Shown: piece by piece, positions 7,508 to 16,291 of the stretch
Numbering within the stretch: the stretch's first letter is position 1
Layout of the letters: each line of letters opens with the position of its first letter
Program-made: the position numbers and the translations under genes
Notes under the pieces: generated by a model
Told to the model about the DNA's origin: nothing
Database searches by the model: none
What the model saw: the letters and a program-made list of their open reading frames with translations, nothing else
Source of the DNA: an uncultured Clostridia bacterium
Lineage (GTDB): Bacteria; Bacillota; Clostridia; TANB77; CAG-508
Length of the DNA stretch: 47,818 nucleotides
Reading direction: 5' to 3'
Assembly: GCA_944386175.1 (NCBI GenBank)
Contig: CALXAB010000008.1
Coordinates: 1-47,818, forward strand

Positions 7508-7653
7508 CTAACTACTTCAAATTATGTACTTTTAAACTGAAAACTATAAAATTAAATTTTTTAGATGTTTTTTTAGATGATACCTAAATTTTTAATTTTT
7601 ATAGTGCAAATTAGTGCTTGGTGGCTTCAAGTGGAATCGAACCACTGACACGG

Positions 7654-7750
<97 letters not shown>

Positions 7751-7765
7751 ATTTATAAAAAATGG

Positions 7766-7839
7766 CGACCCGGAACGGGCTCGAACCGTCGACCTCTAGC
7801 GTGACAGGCTAGCGTTCTAACCAACTGAACTACCGGGCC
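7766..7839 (-). tRNA. tRNA-Asp (GTC)
   Basis: Cloverleaf with acceptor GGCCCGG/CCGGGTC (one G-T), anticodon stem CTAGC/GCTAG with loop CTGTCAC, T arm GGTTCGAGCC, discriminator G. CCA is encoded at 7763-7765. Confidence 0.96.
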
Positions 7840-7851
7840 GTAAAAACATGG

Positions 7852-7924
7852 TGGTCGCTACAGGGCTCGAACCTGTGACCCCCTGCTTGTAAGGCAGATG
7901 CTCTCCCAGCTGAGCTAAGCGACC
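7852..7924 (-). tRNA. tRNA-Val (TAC)
   Basis: Acceptor GGTCGCT/AGCGACC, anticodon loop CTTACAA (anticodon TAC), T arm GGTTCGAGCC, discriminator A. CCA is encoded at 7849-7851. First gene of the Val-Asp-Phe cluster. Confidence 0.96.
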
Positions 7925-7944
7925 ATGTTCTTTCGACGAGTTTA

Positions 7945-7973
7945 ATTATACAAGTTTTTTATATTCTTGTCAA
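7945..7973 (-). promoter_or_regulatory. Promoter of the tRNA-Val-Asp-Phe cluster
   Basis: On the - strand: TTGACA (7973-7968), 17-base spacer, TATAAT (7950-7945), about 20 bases before tRNA-Val. This is a perfect sigma-A promoter, as expected for stable RNA. The rest of 7974-8282 holds no gene that I can see. It has an imperfect palindrome at 8042-8062 next to an AGGAGG that serves no visible frame. Confidence 0.85.
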
Positions 7974-8282
7974 GTCTTTTTTAAATTTTTTTATACGATT
8001 TTTTATCCAATAAAGAAAATAATTTTATATTTCACCTCCTATCAATGTTCAAAACGTTGATAAACAGAGCATTTTTCGAGTTTTGTCTTATTTAGTCATA
8101 ATATTTTTTATCCTAAACTTTATTGCTTTCTTTAACAATTAAATTAATATTTCCATCTTTATATCCTTGTAAAATTTTTCATATATATTGGTTTTTAATA
8201 TTTCATCTTCTTTTAAAATATATATAAAAAAAAGACATTGCATATTATATATACAACATCTCCTTTTATATTTAGCTATAAA

Positions 8283-8852
8283 TTATTCTTCTGTCCCTGT
8301 ACTTGTACTATCAAAAGGTATAAATTTATTTACTATACTTTGTGGTTGTACTTCTTCTGATCTAAACATCATAAATGAAGTATTTATTTTATTGTCTATT
8401 AATTGTTCTATTTCTTCTTTAGATGAATGTTCTGCTAGAACTAGTTCACTAACTAAAATTTGTTTAGCATTATTCAACATTTTTTTCTCTCCTGTTGATA
8501 ATCCTTTTTCTTTTTGTTTAAAACTTAAATTTCTAACAACATCTGCAATCTCGTATATGTCTCCGCTTTTCATTTTTTCCATGTTATCTCTATAACGTTT
8601 ATTCCAATTTTTGTCCATAGCTGTTTCGTCTTGTTCTAATACTCCAATTACAGCATCTGCTGAATTTTTATCTATTATGTTTCTTACTCCTACTTCTTCT
8701 GCCTTAGCTGTTGGCACCATTACCTTAACTTCTCCTGGCATTTTTAGTATGTAATAAGATTGTTTCTCCCCTAAAATATCTTTTTCCTCAATTGAATCTA
8801 TTACTCCTGCTCCATGCATTGGGTACACTATTTTATCTCCTACATTAAACAT
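8283..8852 (-). CDS. CarD/CdnL-type transcription regulator
   Basis: A 189-residue protein with an N-terminal CarD_CdnL_TRCF (RNA polymerase beta-interacting) domain: FNVGDKIVYPMHGAGVIDSI, then a beta-rich region ending VMVPTAKAEEVGVR. A helical C-terminal domain follows that in this family contacts promoter DNA upstream of -10 (QSYYILK, later KRYRDNMEKMKSGDIYEIAD and VVRNLSFKQKEKGLSTGEKKM). CdnL-type proteins stabilise open complexes at stable RNA and other promoters. AAGGAG is adjacent to the in-frame GTG at 8859-8861, so ATG 8850-8852 is the start. The C-terminal 30 residues are Ser/Thr-rich and less conserved. Confidence 0.88.
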   Translation of the reverse strand: MFNVGDKIVYPMHGAGVIDSIEEKDILGEKQSYYILKMPGEVKVMVPTAKAEEVGVRNIIDKNSADAVIGVLEQDETAMDKNWNKRYRDNMEKMKSGDIYEIADVVRNLSFKQKEKGLSTGEKKMLNNAKQILVSELVLAEHSSKEEIEQLIDNKINTSFMMFRSEEVQPQSIVNKFIPFDSTSTGTEE

Positions 8853-8955
8853 GTAAGCCACTCCTTTCAGTATTTTGATATTCGGCGAAAAAAAGATAAT
8901 AAAGTTATGTCAATTAATAACTTTACTGGATTTTTTAACCATATTTATTATACTA

Positions 8956-8987
8956 CAAAAAACGGTAAAAGTCAAAGCCTTTACCGT
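8956..8987 (-). terminator. Terminator of the dUTPase gene
   Basis: On the - strand: ACGGTAAA (8987-8980) and TTTACCGT (8969-8962) form an 8-bp stem followed by a run of Ts (8961-8956). Confidence 0.75.
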
Positions 8988-9089
8988 GAATTTTTATGTA
9001 TATTTTCTCTGTAATTCTTGATACTCTAAGAATAAAATTTTTTAATTTTTTTTACATTATAAATTTGTTTTTTCCTATAATATTAATTC

Positions 9090-9551
9090 TTATTTATTAG
9101 TTGAACCAAATCCTCCCATTCTTTCTCCTTTTGCATTATCATCGTCTGTAATTAAGTATTTTTGAAAGATTCCTTGCCCTATTACTTCTCCTTTTTTTAT
9201 TTCTATATCTTCTTCTTTTATGTTATAAAATGCAAACATTATATGTCCATCATTATCTGTATTTCCATAATAGTCTTTATCTACTACTCCTACGCTGTTT
9301 GCTAATATTAATCCTTTTTTCTTTGGATTTGAACTTCTGTTATATAATAATAGCATTTCATCTTCTTGCATATATGCTTTTAGTCCTGTTTTTATTAAAG
9401 TTGGATTTATTCCTTTCTTAAAACTTGGTATAACAACATCTTCTGCTGCTTCTATATCATATCCAGCTGAATATTTTGTTTTTCTAATTGGTAGGTTTAT
9501 ATTTTTATCTTCAAAACCTTTTGCTATTTCAAATCCTCTTAATTTTTCCAT
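9090..9551 (-). CDS. dut: dUTP diphosphatase (trimeric dUTPase)
   Basis: Hydrolyses dUTP to dUMP and pyrophosphate, keeping uracil out of DNA and supplying the dTMP precursor. All five trimeric-dUTPase motifs can be picked out: SAGYDIEAAED (1), NRSSNPKKKGL (2), NSVGVVDKDYYGNTD (3, with the Tyr and Asp of the uracil pocket), VIGQGIFQKYL (4) and the C-terminal GERMGGFGSTNK (5), which closes over the nucleotide. At 153 residues the size is standard. The longer frame beginning at 9569 is discarded, because AAAGGAAG lies between it and ATG 9549-9551. Confidence 0.93.
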   Translation of the reverse strand: MEKLRGFEIAKGFEDKNINLPIRKTKYSAGYDIEAAEDVVIPSFKKGINPTLIKTGLKAYMQEDEMLLLYNRSSNPKKKGLILANSVGVVDKDYYGNTDNDGHIMFAFYNIKEEDIEIKKGEVIGQGIFQKYLITDDDNAKGERMGGFGSTNK

Positions 9552-9709
9552 TTTTATACTTCCTTTCATTTTATATTTTTTTTATTTTTTCATATTTATT
9601 TTCAATTGTCAATAGTAAATTTTTTAAGTTTTACTGTTATAGTTAATGATTAGTAACATTTTATTTTTCGACAAAATATAATATAGTAATTAAACTAAGG
9701 AGGATTTCG

Positions 9710-9949
9710 ATGAATACAAAAATAACAACTTTAAATAAATTACCAGTAAATGAAACTGGTTTTATATATGATATCCAATGTTCTGAAAATGTAAAAAGAA
9801 GATTATTAGATTTAGGAATAGTTAAAAATACTTGTATAAAAACTATATTAAAAAGTCCATCTAATGGTCTAAAAGCTTTTAGTATCAGAGGTTCTTTAAT
9901 TGCAATAAGAGATGAAGATTCTTCATCAATTAAAATTTATATTAAATAA
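9710..9949 (+). CDS. feoA: FeoA-domain protein (ferrous iron uptake accessory)
   Basis: A 79-residue single FeoA/SH3-like domain: INKLP-like start, TGFIYDI, then RRLLDLGIVKNTCIKTI and a C-terminal IRGSLIAIRDEDSSSIKI strand pair. FeoA is a small cytoplasmic partner of the FeoB ferrous iron transporter. AAGGAGG precedes ATG 9710. It is followed 91 bases later by feoB on the same strand, an operon arrangement. A GTTA...TAAC-rich segment at 9640-9660 might be an iron-regulator site, but it does not match a Fur box well enough to call. Confidence 0.88.
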   Translation: MNTKITTLNKLPVNETGFIYDIQCSENVKRRLLDLGIVKNTCIKTILKSPSNGLKAFSIRGSLIAIRDEDSSSIKIYIK

Positions 9950-10040
9950 ATTTGTTTGTATATTACTATTTTTGCTTAAATTTTTGTAACCTCATATAAA
10001 ATTATTCATAAACTATATTATATTAATTGGGAGGTGAACT

Positions 10041-12185
10041 ATGGGACTTACTAAATCCTCTATGGGAAATACTCTTTTAAATAGTAATATCAAATTTAAT
10101 AAAAATCAAAATGGATTTACTATTGCTCTTGCTGGTAATCCTAATGTTGGTAAATCTACTATTTTTAATAGTTTAACTGGTCTTCATCAACATACTGGCA
10201 ATTGGCCAGGTAAAACGGTTAGTAATGCTACTGGTCATTGTAGCTATAAAAATACTGATTTTCTTTTAGTTGATATTCCTGGTACATATTCTATTTTATC
10301 TGATTCTCAAGAAGAAGAAATAGCAAGAGATTATATTTGTTTTGGTAATCCAGACGCCACAGTTGTTGTTGTTGACAGCACTTGCTTAGAAAGGAATTTA
10401 AATTTAGTATTTCAAATTATGGAAATTACTGATAATGTTATTGTATGTGTTAATTTGTTAGATGAGGCTAAGAAAAAACATATAAAAATAGATTTAAACC
10501 TTTTATCTGAATTATTAGGTGTTCCAGTTGTTGGTACTATTGCTAGAAAGAAAAAAAGTTTGAATAATTTACTTGATACAATTTATAAAGTTTGTAATAA
10601 AGATATCATTCCTAAACCTAAAAAAGTTCGTTATCTGCCTATAATTGAAAATAAAATTGATTTGTTAAATTCTAAATTAAAAGAATTATTTAATATTTCT
10701 CCTAACTTGCATAGATGGATCTCGTTAAAATTATTAGACGATGAGCAGACTATAATAAAATCTATTGAAAGTCATTTAAATATTAATCTTTCTAATAATG
10801 TTTCTATTAATAATATAAAATCTGATATTGAAGAAGAATTTTCGCATATTGATATTACAAAATCTAATTTTAAAGATATTATTACTTCTTCAATAATGCA
10901 AAGAGCTGAACAAATATGTGATGATGTTTGTACTTTTGAAAATTCTAATTATTCTAATAGAGATAGAAAAATTGATAAAATATTGACATCTAAAACTTTT
11001 GGCATTCCAATTATGATTTTATTTTTAGGCATTATTTTCTGGATTACTATTGTTGGTGCTAATTATCCTTCCCAGATGTTATTCTCGTTTTTTGGCTTTA
11101 TACAAGAGCATTTGCTTTCTTTTGCTAATTATATTAATTGTCCTCCTTGGCTTTCAGATATGCTTATTTTGGGAGTTTTTCGAACTTTGACTTGGATAAT
11201 TTCTGTTATGCTTCCTCCTATGGCTATTTTCTTTCCGTTGTTTACATTTTTAGAGGATTTAGGATATTTGCCTAGAATTGCTTTTAATATGGATGGTTTT
11301 TTTAAAAAATGTTGTTGTTCTGGTAAACAGATGATTACTATGTGCATGGGATTTGGTTGTAATGCTGCTGGAGTTGTCGGTTGTAGAATTATAAGTTCAC
11401 CTAGAGAAAGATTAATGGCAATATTAACAAATAGCTTTGTTCCATGTAACGGAAGATTTCCTTTTTTAATTACAATTGCAACTATATTTATTGCTGGTAG
11501 TTATACAGGTTTTACTGGTTCTATTATTTCTACTATTGCTGTTTTATTTGTAATAATACTTGGCATTTTTATGACATTAATAATCTCTAAGATTCTTTCT
11601 AAAACTATATTAAAAGGTATCCCCTCTTCATTTGTTTTAGAATTACCGCCATATAGGAAACCTCAATTTGGTAAAATACTTGTAAGGTCTATTTTTGACA
11701 GAACTTTATTTGTATTAGGAAGAGCTATATGTGTTGCCGCTCCTGCTGGTCTTGTTATATGGATTTTTGCAAATATTGGGATTAATGGAGAAAGTTTATT
11801 AAATATTATTGCTAATTTTTTAAATCCATTTGCAAGTCTTATGGGATTAGATGGATATATTTTAACTGCTTTTATATTTGGAATTCCCGCAAATGAAATT
11901 GTTTTGCCTATTATTTTAATGTGTTATCTTGGTAATGGTTCTTTAGTAAGTTTAGATGATACTTTTGCCATTGGGAATATCTTAGTTCAAAACGGTTGGA
12001 CTATACTTACAGCTATTAATGTTATGATTTTTACCTGTTTGCATTTTCCATGTACTACTACTTTACTTACTATAAAGAAAGAAACTGGTAAATGGAAATG
12101 GACTTTTTTAAGCTTTATCATTCCTACTATTTGTGGTATTATTCTTTGCATGTTTACAACTTTTGTTTATAATATTTTTGTCTAA
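10041..12185 (+). CDS. feoB: Ferrous iron transport protein B
   Basis: Inner-membrane Fe(II) transporter with an N-terminal G domain. The 714 residues start with a short extension, then GNPNVGKST (G1, about 32-40), the switch region with NWPGKTV, DIPGTYS (G3) and NLLDE (G4). A helical spacer follows (about 170-290), then the membrane domain with the Gate motifs (LGVFRTLTWIISVMLPP; CMGFGCNAAGV; FVPCNGRFPFL) and the C-terminal helices. Length and motif order are those of full FeoB. GGGAGGTG is six bases before ATG 10041. It forms an operon with feoA and ends in a strong hairpin that overlaps its stop codon. Confidence 0.95.
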   Translation: MGLTKSSMGNTLLNSNIKFNKNQNGFTIALAGNPNVGKSTIFNSLTGLHQHTGNWPGKTVSNATGHCSYKNTDFLLVDIPGTYSILSDSQEEEIARDYICFGNPDATVVVVDSTCLERNLNLVFQIMEITDNVIVCVNLLDEAKKKHIKIDLNLLSELLGVPVVGTIARKKKSLNNLLDTIYKVCNKDIIPKPKKVRYLPIIENKIDLLNSKLKELFNISPNLHRWISLKLLDDEQTIIKSIESHLNINLSNNVSINNIKSDIEEEFSHIDITKSNFKDIITSSIMQRAEQICDDVCTFENSNYSNRDRKIDKILTSKTFGIPIMILFLGIIFWITIVGANYPSQMLFSFFGFIQEHLLSFANYINCPPWLSDMLILGVFRTLTWIISVMLPPMAIFFPLFTFLEDLGYLPRIAFNMDGFFKKCCCSGKQMITMCMGFGCNAAGVVGCRIISSPRERLMAILTNSFVPCNGRFPFLITIATIFIAGSYTGFTGSIISTIAVLFVIILGIFMTLIISKILSKTILKGIPSSFVLELPPYRKPQFGKILVRSIFDRTLFVLGRAICVAAPAGLVIWIFANIGINGESLLNIIANFLNPFASLMGLDGYILTAFIFGIPANEIVLPIILMCYLGNGSLVSLDDTFAIGNILVQNGWTILTAINVMIFTCLHFPCTTTLLTIKKETGKWKWTFLSFIIPTICGIILCMFTTFVYNIFV

Positions 12186-12230
12186 AATAATAGAATATAA
12201 CAATTTCTGCATGTTATATTCTATTATTTT
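12184..12230. terminator. Bidirectional terminator between feoB and the Nudix gene
   Basis: A perfect 18-bp stem (12184-12201/12213-12230) with an 11-base loop. It overlaps both convergent stop codons and has A-run/T-run flanks suited to termination in both directions. Confidence 0.85.
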
Positions 12231-12669
12231 AAATATTCCTATTTTCTAAATCTTCAACTAACTTTTCCTTTATCTCTGGTGGCAATAATAAAATATTTTT
12301 TATTTCTTCTTTTTTTATTATTTCTGGAATATATTTTCCACTATCAATATATTTAGGATTATTAGAAAATTCCGGTCCTTCTCCTGTTCCAAATTTTCCT
12401 GATACATATTCACAAAGGAAAAAATATTCCTTTTGGTTAAATTTTTCTGACTTCAATTCGTATAATTTTTTTACTACTTTTACATCTATTCCAAATTCTT
12501 CTTTTATTTCTCTAATTGTTCCTTCTTCTAGTGTTTCTCCTTCTTCTAGTCCTCCTCCTGGAAATGTATAATATTCTTGCATATCTTTTCTTTTTAAGAC
12601 TCCTTTTCTGTGCATTAGTGCTATTCCACCATTCATAAATATGATTCCTGCAACTCTTGTTCTTTCCAT
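12229..12669 (-). CDS. Nudix hydrolase
   Basis: A 146-residue Nudix-fold hydrolase. The Nudix box is complete at about 38-60: GGGLEEGETLEEGTIREIKE followed by EFGI. This supplies the metal-binding glutamates that cleave nucleoside diphosphate-linked substrates. The N-terminal strand (MERTRVAGIIFMNGGIALMHRK) and the FPGGG approach are like MutT/8-oxo-dGTPase or ADP-ribose-type members. The substrate cannot be told from sequence. The gene stands alone between two inverted repeats. An AAGAAAGGAAAAT stretch precedes the start. Confidence 0.88.
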   Translation of the reverse strand: MERTRVAGIIFMNGGIALMHRKGVLKRKDMQEYYTFPGGGLEEGETLEEGTIREIKEEFGIDVKVVKKLYELKSEKFNQKEYFFLCEYVSGKFGTGEGPEFSNNPKYIDSGKYIPEIIKKEEIKNILLLPPEIKEKLVEDLENRNI

Positions 12670-12787
12670 ATTTATCTATTTTCCTTTCTTCTTTTCTTAG
12701 ATTCCATCTGTTCTCTCTATATAATAAAATCTATACTTATTCTAACAGAACATCCATTTTATTTCAAGAATTTAATTCCAAATTCTA

Positions 12788-12840
12788 TTTTTTAATAGAA
12801 GTCCCCTACCTATTAATAGGTAGGAAACTTTTATTAAAAA
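12788..12840. repeat. Long intergenic inverted repeat centred on a 20-bp palindrome
   Basis: CCTACCTATTAATAGGTAGG (12805-12824) is a perfect palindrome. It is flanked by outer arms 12788-12802 and 12827-12840 that pair with one mismatch, so some 50 bases fold as one structure. It lies between the Nudix gene start and the ATPase promoter, outside both coding regions. It may be a terminator, a small REP/MITE-type element or a dimeric regulator site. Confidence 0.55.
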
Positions 12841-12893
12841 TGGAAATTCAAAATTTATATTAAAATTATTTTTTAAATATTTTTATATTATTG

Positions 12894-12921
12894 TTTCAAT
12901 TATAAAAATTAGTGGTATAAT
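12894..12921 (+). promoter_or_regulatory. Promoter of the P-type ATPase gene
   Basis: TTTCAA (12894-12899), 16-base spacer, TATAAT (12916-12921), 42 bases before the TTG start. The leader is too short for a magnesium riboswitch. Confidence 0.5.
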
Positions 12922-12962
12922 CTATAAAGATTTAAAAAATTATAAATAAGGAGATGATTTTT

Positions 12963-15569
12963 TTGTCTACAGCAAAAGAGGAAGTTAACGTAAGAAAAAT
13001 GTATGGCGAACAATGTACATTGCCCAAAGATGAATTTATCAAAAAATATCGTGTTAATGAAACAGGTCTTTCTTCAAAGAAAGCCAATGAACTAATTCAT
13101 AATTTAGGATTAAATGAGATTAAACAAGCAAAACCAAAAAAATGGTATCACTATTTTTTTGATAGTCTTTTTTCACCTTTTAATTGTATATTACTAGGTA
13201 TTGTTTGTATCTTAATTTATACAGATATTTACTTGCCAGAAACGCCAAGCTATGCAAATATTATTGTTATTGCAATTCTGGTTACTGCTAGTACTTTACT
13301 TGATTTTTTTGAAGAGTACCGTTCTAATAAAGCTGCAGAAGAATTAAAGCAAATGGTTGCAACAACAACTACTGTTATCCGTGATAATAAAGAAGTTCAA
13401 ATTCCAATTAATCATGTAACTTTAGGAGATATTGTTGTCCTTTCTGCTGGTAGTATGATTCCGGCTGATTTAAGAATTATTGAAGCTAAAGATTTATATG
13501 TTGGTCAATCTTCTTTAACTGGTGAGTCTGATAGTGTACAAAAATTGGTTAATTCTGAAATATCACAAGATGATTTAGATAGTATTTCTGATTTAGATAC
13601 TATTTGTTTTATGGGTACAAATGTTATATCAGGAAGTGCAAAAGGTGTAGTTATTAAAACTGCTGATTCTACCTATTTTGGAAAAATAGCTCATACTTTA
13701 ACTACTGGAAAACCAAAAACAGCATTCCAAAAAGGAATAGAAAATATTAGTAGATTATTAATTCGATTTATGCTTGCAATGATTCCTTTAGTATTTATTT
13801 TAAATGCTTGGAAACATGATATTATAACTGCATTTACATTTGCAGTTGCAATTGCAATAGCTATAACACCTTTACTTCTACCTGTTATTTTATCTTCAAG
13901 TCTTTCTAAGGGTGCTGTAAGAATGTCTAAGAAAAAGACTATTGTAAAAAAATTAGATTCTATACAAAATTTTGGTGCAATGAATATTTTATGTACAGAT
14001 AAAACCGGTACTTTAACTGAGGATAAAATTGTTCTAGAAAAGTACTTAGATATTAATGGCGACGAGGATATACGTATATTAAAACATGCTTTTTTAAATT
14101 CGTTTTTTCAAACTGGTTTAAAAGGTAATATCGATGAAGCTGTTATAAAAAGAGGCTTAGAAAATAATTTAGGAGAGTTAAAATCTAAATATCAAAAGAT
14201 TGATGAAATTCCTTTTGATTTTGCTCGTAGACGTTTATCTGTTATTGTTACTGATGGAGAGAAAAAGCAAATGATTACTAAAGGTGCTGTTGAAGAAATC
14301 TTAAATATTTGTACCATGGTTGATTATAAAGGAAATGTTTCTCCAATTACTAAAGATATTAAAGAAAATATAAAAAGAATTAGTAAAAAGTTAAATGAAC
14401 AGGGTTTAAGAGTTGTTGCTGTTTGCCAAAAAAATGATATTAATCATATTGAACATTTTGATGTTCAAACAGAAAAAAATATGGTACTTCTAGGATTTAT
14501 AGGATTTTTAGATCCTCCTAAGGAATCAGCTAAAGAGTCTGTTGAAAAATTAAATAAGGCTGGTATTCGAGTTATTGTTTTAACAGGTGATAATGCTGAG
14601 GTTACTAGATGTGTTTGTGATAAGGTTGGAATAAATTCTAAAAATATTGTATTAGGAAGTAAATTAGATAAATTAGCAGATACCGCTGTTTTAAGATTGT
14701 TAAAGAAAACTAATATTTTTGCAAAACTTTCTCCTATCCAAAAAGCTAGAATTGTTAGATTATTAAAAGAAGCTGGTAATGTTGTTGGATATATGGGAGA
14801 TGGAATAAATGATAGTCCTTCACTTACAAACTCAGATGTTGGTGTTTCTGTTGATACTGCTGTAGATATTGCTAAAGAATCTGCTGACATCATACTACTT
14901 GAAAAAGATTTAAATGTTTTATTAGATGGTGTAACTGAAGGAAGACGTACTTTTGTTAATTTAATGAAATATATAAAATTAGCAACAAGCTTTAACTTTG
15001 GAGAAGTTGTTTCTGTAATTATTGCAAGTGCATTATTACCATTTTTACCTGAAACGCCTATACAATTACTAGTTGAAGGATTATTATATGATTTTGGACA
15101 GATGACATTACCTTTTGACAATGTTGATAAAGAATCTCTCCAAAGACCTAAAAAATTAGATATCAAAAGTTTAAAACATTTCATGCTATTTATGGGACCT
15201 GTAAGTTCTGCATTTGATATGATAATTTTTGCCTCTCTTTGGTTTGTGTTCCAAGTTAAAGATGTTTCTACTTTCCAAACTATTTGGTTTAGTTATAGTA
15301 TAGTTTCAAATTTGGTTGGAATGCATATTATAAGAACATCAAAAATACCTTTTATACAAAGTAATGCACACAAAGCTGTATATATATCTTCAATTACTTT
15401 AATTATTATAGGCTTAGTTGTACCTTTTACTGCTCTAGGATCTATGATAGGACTTGTTCCAATTGCTGCTAAATATATCTTTATGATTTTTGCAGTTACA
15501 ATTTTATATTGTTTTGTTGCATTATTTGCTAAGAAAATTTATATTAAAAAATATGGTGAATGGATTTAA
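12963..15569 (+). CDS. mgtA: MgtA-like cation-transporting P-type ATPase with altered TM4 motif
   Basis: P-type ATPase of the magnesium-importing (IIIB) subfamily by overall similarity. Markers are TGES in the actuator domain, the phosphorylation site DKTGTLTED, TGDN, GDGINDSPSL and, near the C terminus, LLVEGLLYDFGQMTLPFDNVD, which is typical of MgtA/MgtB. About ten membrane segments; 868 residues from TTG 12963. AAGGAG (12948-12953) is nine bases before that TTG, while ATG 12954 touches it and is unlikely. Odd point: the TM4 ion-site motif, TPEMLPMI in MgtA proteins, reads TPLLLPVI here, so the conserved Glu is absent. Transport ion and direction should therefore not be assumed. It has its own promoter and terminator. 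Confidence 0.85.
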   Translation: MSTAKEEVNVRKMYGEQCTLPKDEFIKKYRVNETGLSSKKANELIHNLGLNEIKQAKPKKWYHYFFDSLFSPFNCILLGIVCILIYTDIYLPETPSYANIIVIAILVTASTLLDFFEEYRSNKAAEELKQMVATTTTVIRDNKEVQIPINHVTLGDIVVLSAGSMIPADLRIIEAKDLYVGQSSLTGESDSVQKLVNSEISQDDLDSISDLDTICFMGTNVISGSAKGVVIKTADSTYFGKIAHTLTTGKPKTAFQKGIENISRLLIRFMLAMIPLVFILNAWKHDIITAFTFAVAIAIAITPLLLPVILSSSLSKGAVRMSKKKTIVKKLDSIQNFGAMNILCTDKTGTLTEDKIVLEKYLDINGDEDIRILKHAFLNSFFQTGLKGNIDEAVIKRGLENNLGELKSKYQKIDEIPFDFARRRLSVIVTDGEKKQMITKGAVEEILNICTMVDYKGNVSPITKDIKENIKRISKKLNEQGLRVVAVCQKNDINHIEHFDVQTEKNMVLLGFIGFLDPPKESAKESVEKLNKAGIRVIVLTGDNAEVTRCVCDKVGINSKNIVLGSKLDKLADTAVLRLLKKTNIFAKLSPIQKARIVRLLKEAGNVVGYMGDGINDSPSLTNSDVGVSVDTAVDIAKESADIILLEKDLNVLLDGVTEGRRTFVNLMKYIKLATSFNFGEVVSVIIASALLPFLPETPIQLLVEGLLYDFGQMTLPFDNVDKESLQRPKKLDIKSLKHFMLFMGPVSSAFDMIIFASLWFVFQVKDVSTFQTIWFSYSIVSNLVGMHIIRTSKIPFIQSNAHKAVYISSITLIIIGLVVPFTALGSMIGLVPIAAKYIFMIFAVTILYCFVALFAKKIYIKKYGEWI

Positions 15570-15594
15570 TTATAGTAATGTAATTTTTATATAT

Positions 15595-15632
15595 GCAAGA
15601 AAATTTTAATTTTAGATTTTCTTGCTTTTTTT
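15595..15632 (+). terminator. Terminator of the P-type ATPase gene
   Basis: A 9-bp stem GCAAGAAAA/TTTTCTTGC (15595-15603/15617-15625) is followed by seven Ts. Confidence 0.85.
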
Positions 15633-15701
15633 AAATAATAGTATATAATATCATTATGTTAATTGTAACTAGTAAATCTTTTTCATCATAGGAGGGCTCT
15701 T

Positions 15702-15920
15702 ATGTTTAAAATTAAAAGATTTCGGAAAATTGTCATGAATTATACTGATTTGTATTCAGACAGTCCTGAACTTTTGAAGCAAGATGCTGACTATTACATT
15801 TATGATTTACAAAATTTAATAAAATGTGTAAATGTCTATTTAGAAGATGCATATACATTTTTAGAAACAATTTGTATTTTAGAAAAAAATTTATCTGAAA
15901 AATCTAATAATATTTTTTAG
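15702..15920 (+). CDS. Small protein of unknown function, frame continues past an in-frame TAG
   Basis: 72 residues from ATG 15702, which has a good AGGAGGG seven bases upstream. I recognise no family. The sequence is rich in Tyr, Asp and Leu and probably helical (LLKQDADYYIYDLQNLIKCV). Immediately after the TAG at 15918-15920 the same frame stays open for 45 more codons to TAA 16056-16058. That extension is similarly helical (IVDFFYDKILYSIEELDSC) and ends exactly at the terminator at 16050. This looks like a roughly 118-residue gene interrupted by one amber codon. Codon 8 is CGG (15723-15725), in a context where a +1 shift would hit a stop at once. Confidence 0.6.
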   Translation: MFKIKRFRKIVMNYTDLYSDSPELLKQDADYYIYDLQNLIKCVNVYLEDAYTFLETICILEKNLSEKSNNIF

Positions 15921-16058
15921 AATTCTATACAAAAAATTGTAGACTTTTTCTATGATAAAATTTTATATTCCATTGAAGAGTTAGATTCTTGTAGAAACTC
16001 TTTCATAAGGTTCAAGTTAAGAGCAAAACAAGTTAAAGTATTTTTTGACAAAAATTAA
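15921..16058 (+). pseudogene. In-frame continuation of the 15702 gene after TAG
   Basis: 45 sense codons followed by TAA, in the same frame as the preceding 72-codon gene and separated from it only by TAG. There is no start codon with a ribosome site of its own. It is either the cut-off C-terminus of a gene with a nonsense mutation, or a read-through extension. Confidence 0.5.
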
Positions 16059-16084
16059 TCCCCTTTTGAAGGGGATTAATTTTT
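16050..16084. terminator. Bidirectional terminator at 16.06 kb
   Basis: A perfect 14-bp stem AAAAATTAATCCCC/GGGGATTAATTTTT (16050-16063/16071-16084). It serves the + strand gene at 15702 and the - strand gene at 16076. Confidence 0.85.
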
Positions 16085-16291
16085 AATAAGAAGAATATCC
16101 AGTAAACTCTTCTCAAATACATTTGACCGTACAAGGGAATTGTAACGGTTTATGTCTGCAATTGATGCAGATTCTGGATGTCCAAGAAACATCGGTAAAT
16201 ACAAGTTAATCAACTTTATTAAATTAATTACTTCTTCATTACCTTCTGCTTCTTCTTTTTTAAGAACTTGCACTATTTCTTTTCTTTTCAT
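16076..16291 (-). CDS. Small protein of unknown function
   Basis: A 71-residue protein starting MKRKEIVQVLKKEEAEGNEE, with GGAGGGGAG just upstream. It is helical, with an N-terminal basic-acidic helix and a middle hydrophobic helix (VINLIKLINLYLPMFLG). I do not recognise a family. It lies 115 bases downstream of dnaE on the same strand and ends in a strong terminator. Its base composition is visibly less AT-rich than the flanking genes. It also contains an in-frame CGG arginine codon (16127-16129), unlike the large genes nearby, so it may have a different origin. Confidence 0.6.
   Translation of the reverse strand: MKRKEIVQVLKKEEAEGNEEVINLIKLINLYLPMFLGHPESASIADINRYNSLVRSNVFEKSLLDILLIKN

Noticed and set aside
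7558-7618. Arm-type integrase sites after int (two copies of TTTTTAGATG)
   Set aside because: Two short A/T-rich copies are expected by chance in such DNA. Noted only as possible arm sites.
8030-8062. AGGAGG next to a palindrome on the - strand upstream of the tRNA cluster
   Set aside because: The only frame it could serve is ten codons long and leads nowhere.
9600-9709. Fur or DtxR box upstream of feoA
   Set aside because: Only a loose GTTA...TAAC symmetry is present. It does not match either consensus well enough.
12670-12962. Magnesium riboswitch before the MgtA-like gene
   Set aside because: The palindrome at 12788-12840 lies upstream of the likely promoter, and the remaining leader is only about 40 bases.
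14465-15184. Long open frame opposite the P-type ATPase gene
   Set aside because: It is a shadow of a gene with clear P-type ATPase motifs and has no family resemblance or ribosome site of its own.
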